In this document: piece by piece, positions 60,753 through 64,000 of the stretch | Layout: each line of letters begins with the position of its first letter | Numbering within the stretch: the first letter of the stretch is position 1 | Assembly: GCF_901709675.1 (NCBI RefSeq) | Contig: NC_051090.1 | Location: 11,945,842-12,009,841 of the forward strand | Source of the DNA: Syngnathus acus | Lineage: Eukaryota; Chordata; Actinopteri; Syngnathiformes; Syngnathidae | Direction: 5' to 3' | Length of the DNA stretch: 64,000 bases | The notes under the pieces: generated by a model | What the model saw: only the letters and a program-made list of their open reading frames with translations | Told to the model about the DNA's origin: nothing | The model's database searches: none | Made by a program: the position numbers and the translations under genes

Positions 60753-60959
60753 ATAAGTAGTTTATCGAACCATCTGTGTCACTCCAAATCATTAAATCTC
60801 CTGACACCGGAAGTCAGTGAATGGAACTCATTGTCAGTGAGGTTCCAATTATTCCACAGCCATAGTGCGCCCTCATGCGGTTTAAAGTGAAAATAACATG
60901 TGAAGTGATCAACTATAGTAGTAAGTAATGTGTTAATGATTAAGTAAACTTTTGTGAAT

Positions 60960-61030
60960 AATTTCACATATAAGTCACTCCTGATTATAAGTCGCCTCCC
61001 CACCCAAACTATGACAAAAACCGTGACTTA
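60960..61030. repeat. DNA-transposon end (TATAAGTCGC type)
   Basis: GATTATAAGTCGCCTCC and GTGACTTATAGTCAGAAAAATACGG are the ends of a common vertebrate MITE, here collapsed to about 70 bp. Confidence 0.5.
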
Positions 61031-61046
61031 TAGTCAGAAAAATACG

Positions 61047-61047
<1 letters not shown>

Positions 61048-61091
<44 letters not shown>

Positions 61092-61260
61092 TAAAAAAAT
61101 TTATATATATATTTTAGAATATATATATATATATATTTAAAATTTATATATATATATATTTAAAAAAATATGTATATATATTTAAAAAAATATGTATATA
61201 TATACATATATATATATATTAATTAATAAATTTTTTTTTTTTTTTTTAGTTAAAAGATTT
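61048..61260. repeat. (TA)n microsatellite region
   Basis: Several TA-rich runs with interspersed A and T tracts. Confidence 0.9.
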
Positions 61261-61344
61261 ATGTACAGGGTCCGGCAAAATGATCTGACACATTTGTAGG
61301 TTAATAAATGTTAATAAAATGCAAATAAATTAAATAAAAACGTT

Positions 61345-61472
61345 TTTTCTTATTTGCGAAAAGTTCGGCTGACTTAACTGTATTCCTGGAGGCGATGTTG
61401 TAAGCCTCAATCATCCTGCTCCTCCATTTTCCAACATAGTCTTGGTAGGAGCCTGGGCTTTCTTCCTGCTCA
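61345..61472 (-). pseudogene. Inverted integrase fragment
   Basis: Minus-strand PGSYQDYVGKWRSRMIEAYN followed by IASRNTVKSAEL is the stretch that normally precedes RGKRQYDRK, which begins on the plus strand right next to it. The piece is therefore inverted in place. Confidence 0.7.
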
Positions 61473-62244
61473 ATGCCGAATAGAGGTAAAAGACAGTACG
61501 ACAGGAAAATCTATGGTCCACCACTTCAGGTGGGCAGCCGTGTTCTTGTCAGAAATGTCGTTGAAAAGGGAGGTCCGGGCAAGATCCGCTCATATTGGGA
61601 AGACAAGATTTACGTCATCAAACACCAAAAGGGCGAGGACAGTCCAGTTTTCGAGTTGGAGCCAGAAAATGGCACAGGCAGAACAAGGATCTTACACAGG
61701 AATTTGTTATTGCCCTGTGACTTTCTTCCACTAACTCCACAGGAAAATAAGATGGTGGAAAAGAAAAAAAAAAAAAAAAAGACATTTTTATGAAAATGGG
61801 AGAACAAAGGCACAACAGATGCAGCAGGTGGAAAGTGAGGTGGATCCAGATGAGGACTTATTGGATGCTGCCACATGGTCTATCCATGAGCCGCACGGCT
61901 TGCGTTTGCTGGACCCCACTGCAGTAGAATTTGTCCCACAGATCGCGAGAGATGCTTCTGTGCAGGAAGAGCGTTCCAAACAAGCTGAGGAGGAGGAACG
62001 GGTCGAGCTAGTCCCTTCTCCATCTGTTAGGGAAGTTGAGTACACTGCAGATGCAGGTGATATATCCGATGAGCCGGATTCCGAAGACGCAAGAGCAGCA
62101 GAGCAGAGAAGGTGGTACTCAAAAAGGGAAAGACGGAAGCCACAAATTTTGACTTACAATACGCTGGGTCAACCGACTGTCACAGAGAGGACAGTAGCTA
62201 CTAAATGTTTAGATGTTAGGGGTTTCTGGCGACCTTGGTGTTGA
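61473..62244 (+). pseudogene. Gypsy integrase C-terminus with extension
   Basis: RGKRQYDRKIYGPPLQVGSR and VLVRNVVEKGGPGKIRSYW to TRILHRNLLLPCDFLPL are the end of a fish Gypsy integrase, the region that contacts DNA. After ENKMVE an A17 run (61764-61780) ends the frame at 61793. The next frame, from about 61790, reads QVESEVDPDEDLLDAATWSI, EPHGLRLLDPTAVEFVPQIA and ends GFWRPWC at 62244. The two frames join through the A run, either a mutation or a slippage site. Confidence 0.75.
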
Positions 62245-62655
62245 ATGCTTATATTTGTATACATGATTTGTGACGTCATAGTTGGCTGTTTATTTGAACT
62301 ATACCACCAATGTATTTCGACGTTCATTGACGTAAGGTGGCAAATACAGCCAACTATGAAGATGTAGGAACCGGAAAAACATTGTTGTAACATGAACATG
62401 GACAAATGCCACATGTGTATGCAGGTCTTATATGTAATTGGTTATTGAAAATGTTGGGTGGTTGAATGCTTACACTGAATTTTTCAGGAGTATACACAAC
62501 TGTAATGTATACTGGTCGGGGTATGTGAAAAAAATAAATAAAAATTGCTTCAAACCGGTTTACCGGTCTATTCCGTGCTATTCGGTCTGTAAATTGGTTA
62601 CCTTGATGTGAGTGTTAGGTCAAGATGATTTTTTTTTTTAAGTGGGGAAGGGTGT

Positions 62656-63835
62656 TGTTGGATTTGGTCCACAATTTAGGGAGCGCTATCTGCGCCTCAC
62701 GGCAAAAGCCATTGCCAATCACCTGTTATCCAATTCACTCACTGCGTGCTCGTTTAATTTCTTCAGATTTAGGAAAATGCAAAGACACTGAAGCAGAAAT
62801 TAGACTTACACAGGTTGGTTGAGTTCAATCATAATTCTTGTTAAGAAAGCTCTGTTTTCAGGAAAGTACAATACAGCGCTGGGCCCTTCAAGAGCGGAAA
62901 GTCTCCATTCAGAAAAGGCAACGTTCAAGGTTCTTTGGTCTGCTTATATTCAGTTGCTCATGCCGGTGTGGGGCGAGTTTGATGGGTGATGAGTCGTTGG
63001 GGTGGGGCGAGTTCGCAGTAGAGTTTGATTCCATGGGAGTGGGTGCTGGTATGGACGATTCGGTGTGTGTGTGGGGGCTGCCGTCTTCCATCCTGTCTTT
63101 CGGCCTTGGGGATCATCTTTGGCCGAGTCCTTGGCTGTCTCCTTCTGGCACCAGCTGGTTTTATCTCCAAGTGACCTTCCTGTAAACATTCTGCTCCATT
63201 CCTACACTGTCGCACCTCATCCATTCGTCATTCTTTCAATTTTGTCATTTTGTACGGAATTATGTGAGCTTTTGGCTGTGACATCATCAATTTATTAATG
63301 TTCCCTGACGATGCAAAGTTTGTTCTTTTGATACTCCATGTCTTTGCTTACATCATTACATTCTTAGTTTAATCATGCTTCCGCACGTATCTCTTCTTTG
63401 TTAAGCAAAATATTTCCCTCTGTGCAGAGCGTTCAGTAGTAATCGAAAAGCTGGCGTCTCACATTTAGGCGACATATGACGTTTAGTCAAAACACAAGAT
63501 ATAATCAAGTACTGAACAGTCAAGACGACTCTGGCCGTGTCCATGATTTAGAGAACAAACATCAGGCATGCATTACACAGTTCCTTAAGGGTCATTAAGC
63601 TATTTAAGCAACATATCAAAAGACATTTATATTGCAGTGCACAGAAATACATATTGAATCGTGAAGTTGTAGCAACCTCTGTTATTATCTTATATCAAAG
63701 AATGTCTAGTTATGTCTGCTTTATTGGTTGACTCCATGAATATACTTGTCTGCTTATATACTTTATCCAAAGAGATGTGAGCGTATCTGTTATTGTGGCT
63801 AGGCGGGTTTTGTGTCTTTTGACCCTATTCCTTCA
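62656..63835 (+). repeat. 3' LTR of Gypsy-type element
   Basis: 1180 bp, TGTTGGATTTGG...TATTCCTTCA, the plus-strand version of the solo LTR at 57122-58293. The flanks (GTGT and CACC) differ, as expected if only the 3' LTR remains. Confidence 0.88.
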
Positions 63836-64000
63836 CACCCTCTGTTGACCTCAGTTTAACTGAGGTCACCAAAAACCCATATGTGTTCGTAATCCCTCTG
63901 TCGGCCCACCACGTCCCTCTGTGGAGCCGCTTCAAGTCCCTCTGTGGGCCCGCCAATGAGTGAGAAAAATAAATATAGATAAAATTCATACCCAGACATT
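63836..64000. other. Window end, no gene seen
   Basis: Contains GACCTCAGTTTAACTGAGGTC, a perfect 21-bp palindrome-like hairpin (63848-63868), and a threefold TCCCTCTGT phrase. Nothing else. Confidence 0.5.

Larger units (their letters stand above)
61345..63835 (+). mobile_element. 3' end of Gypsy-type element with 3' LTR
   Basis: The integrase C-terminus (61473 on), a C-terminal extension, about 400 bp of 3' region, the polypurine tract AAGTGGGGAAGGGTG and the LTR 62656-63835. The 5' part is missing. A short inverted piece of the same integrase lies at 61345-61472. Confidence 0.82.

Noticed and set aside
63848-63868. Intrinsic terminator-like hairpin
   Set aside because: A short palindrome in eukaryotic intergenic DNA without a gene; not a terminator.

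Overview
The window is vertebrate and almost certainly teleost DNA. It holds two spliced host genes, a CAMK4 kinase and a FAM174 membrane protein, in a dense mass of fish-type transposable elements: RTE/Rex3, L2 and Rex1-type LINEs, BEL/Pao, a chromodomain Ty3/Gypsy element, many hAT MITEs, a pogo-like element, an ISL2EU element, a Tc1/mariner-like element and an RTE-driven SINE. No prokaryotic features, CRISPR arrays or tRNA genes were seen.

Layout. 1-4.6 kb: Rex3 and L2 fragments, a hAT MITE, a SINE and two copies of one GATTCGTTC-rich repeat. 4.6-6.1 kb: an AGACGTCT array and an ISL2EU deletion derivative keeping parts of both its genes (THAP/DDE transposase and the YqaJ-type partner). 6.6-8.15 kb: a Rex1-like LINE. 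9.74-21.9 kb: a five-layer nest. A Gypsy-type LTR holds a TA-duplicating pogo-like element; that holds a mariner-like element and an L2 (L2-B); L2-B in turn holds an intact full-length Rex3 (1059-aa ORF) and an intact full-length L2 (L2-A, 1001-aa ORF). 22.5-34.96 kb: a second nest. A hAT MITE carries two pogo-like MITEs and a young BEL/Pao element, whose gag is split by a third L2 family (L2-C). 35-39.1 kb: an unrecognised exon-like block, FAM174 (minus strand) and more hAT copies. 39.76-54.2 kb: camk4 (plus strand, 11 exons, 447 aa) with an 11.3-kb intron 5 holding an autonomous-type hAT relic, a diverged satellite, an antisense chromovirus and a perfect-TSD palindromic MITE. 55-64 kb: hAT MITEs, a 5'-intact but 3'-broken L2-C split by a solo LTR, a SINE, a 30-bp minisatellite and the 3' end of the Gypsy-type element that owns the 1.17-kb LTRs.

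Most insertions were placed by matching target-site duplications (8 bp for hAT, 5 bp for BEL and chromovirus, 4 bp for the solo LTR, TA for pogo/mariner, AT for ISL2EU). This gives a relative order of events without dating. The most interesting signal is that L2 copies begin almost at their start codon, which lies in CAAGATGGCGGC. This is the TISU/YY1 element known to drive both transcription and translation from very short 5' UTRs in vertebrate genes.
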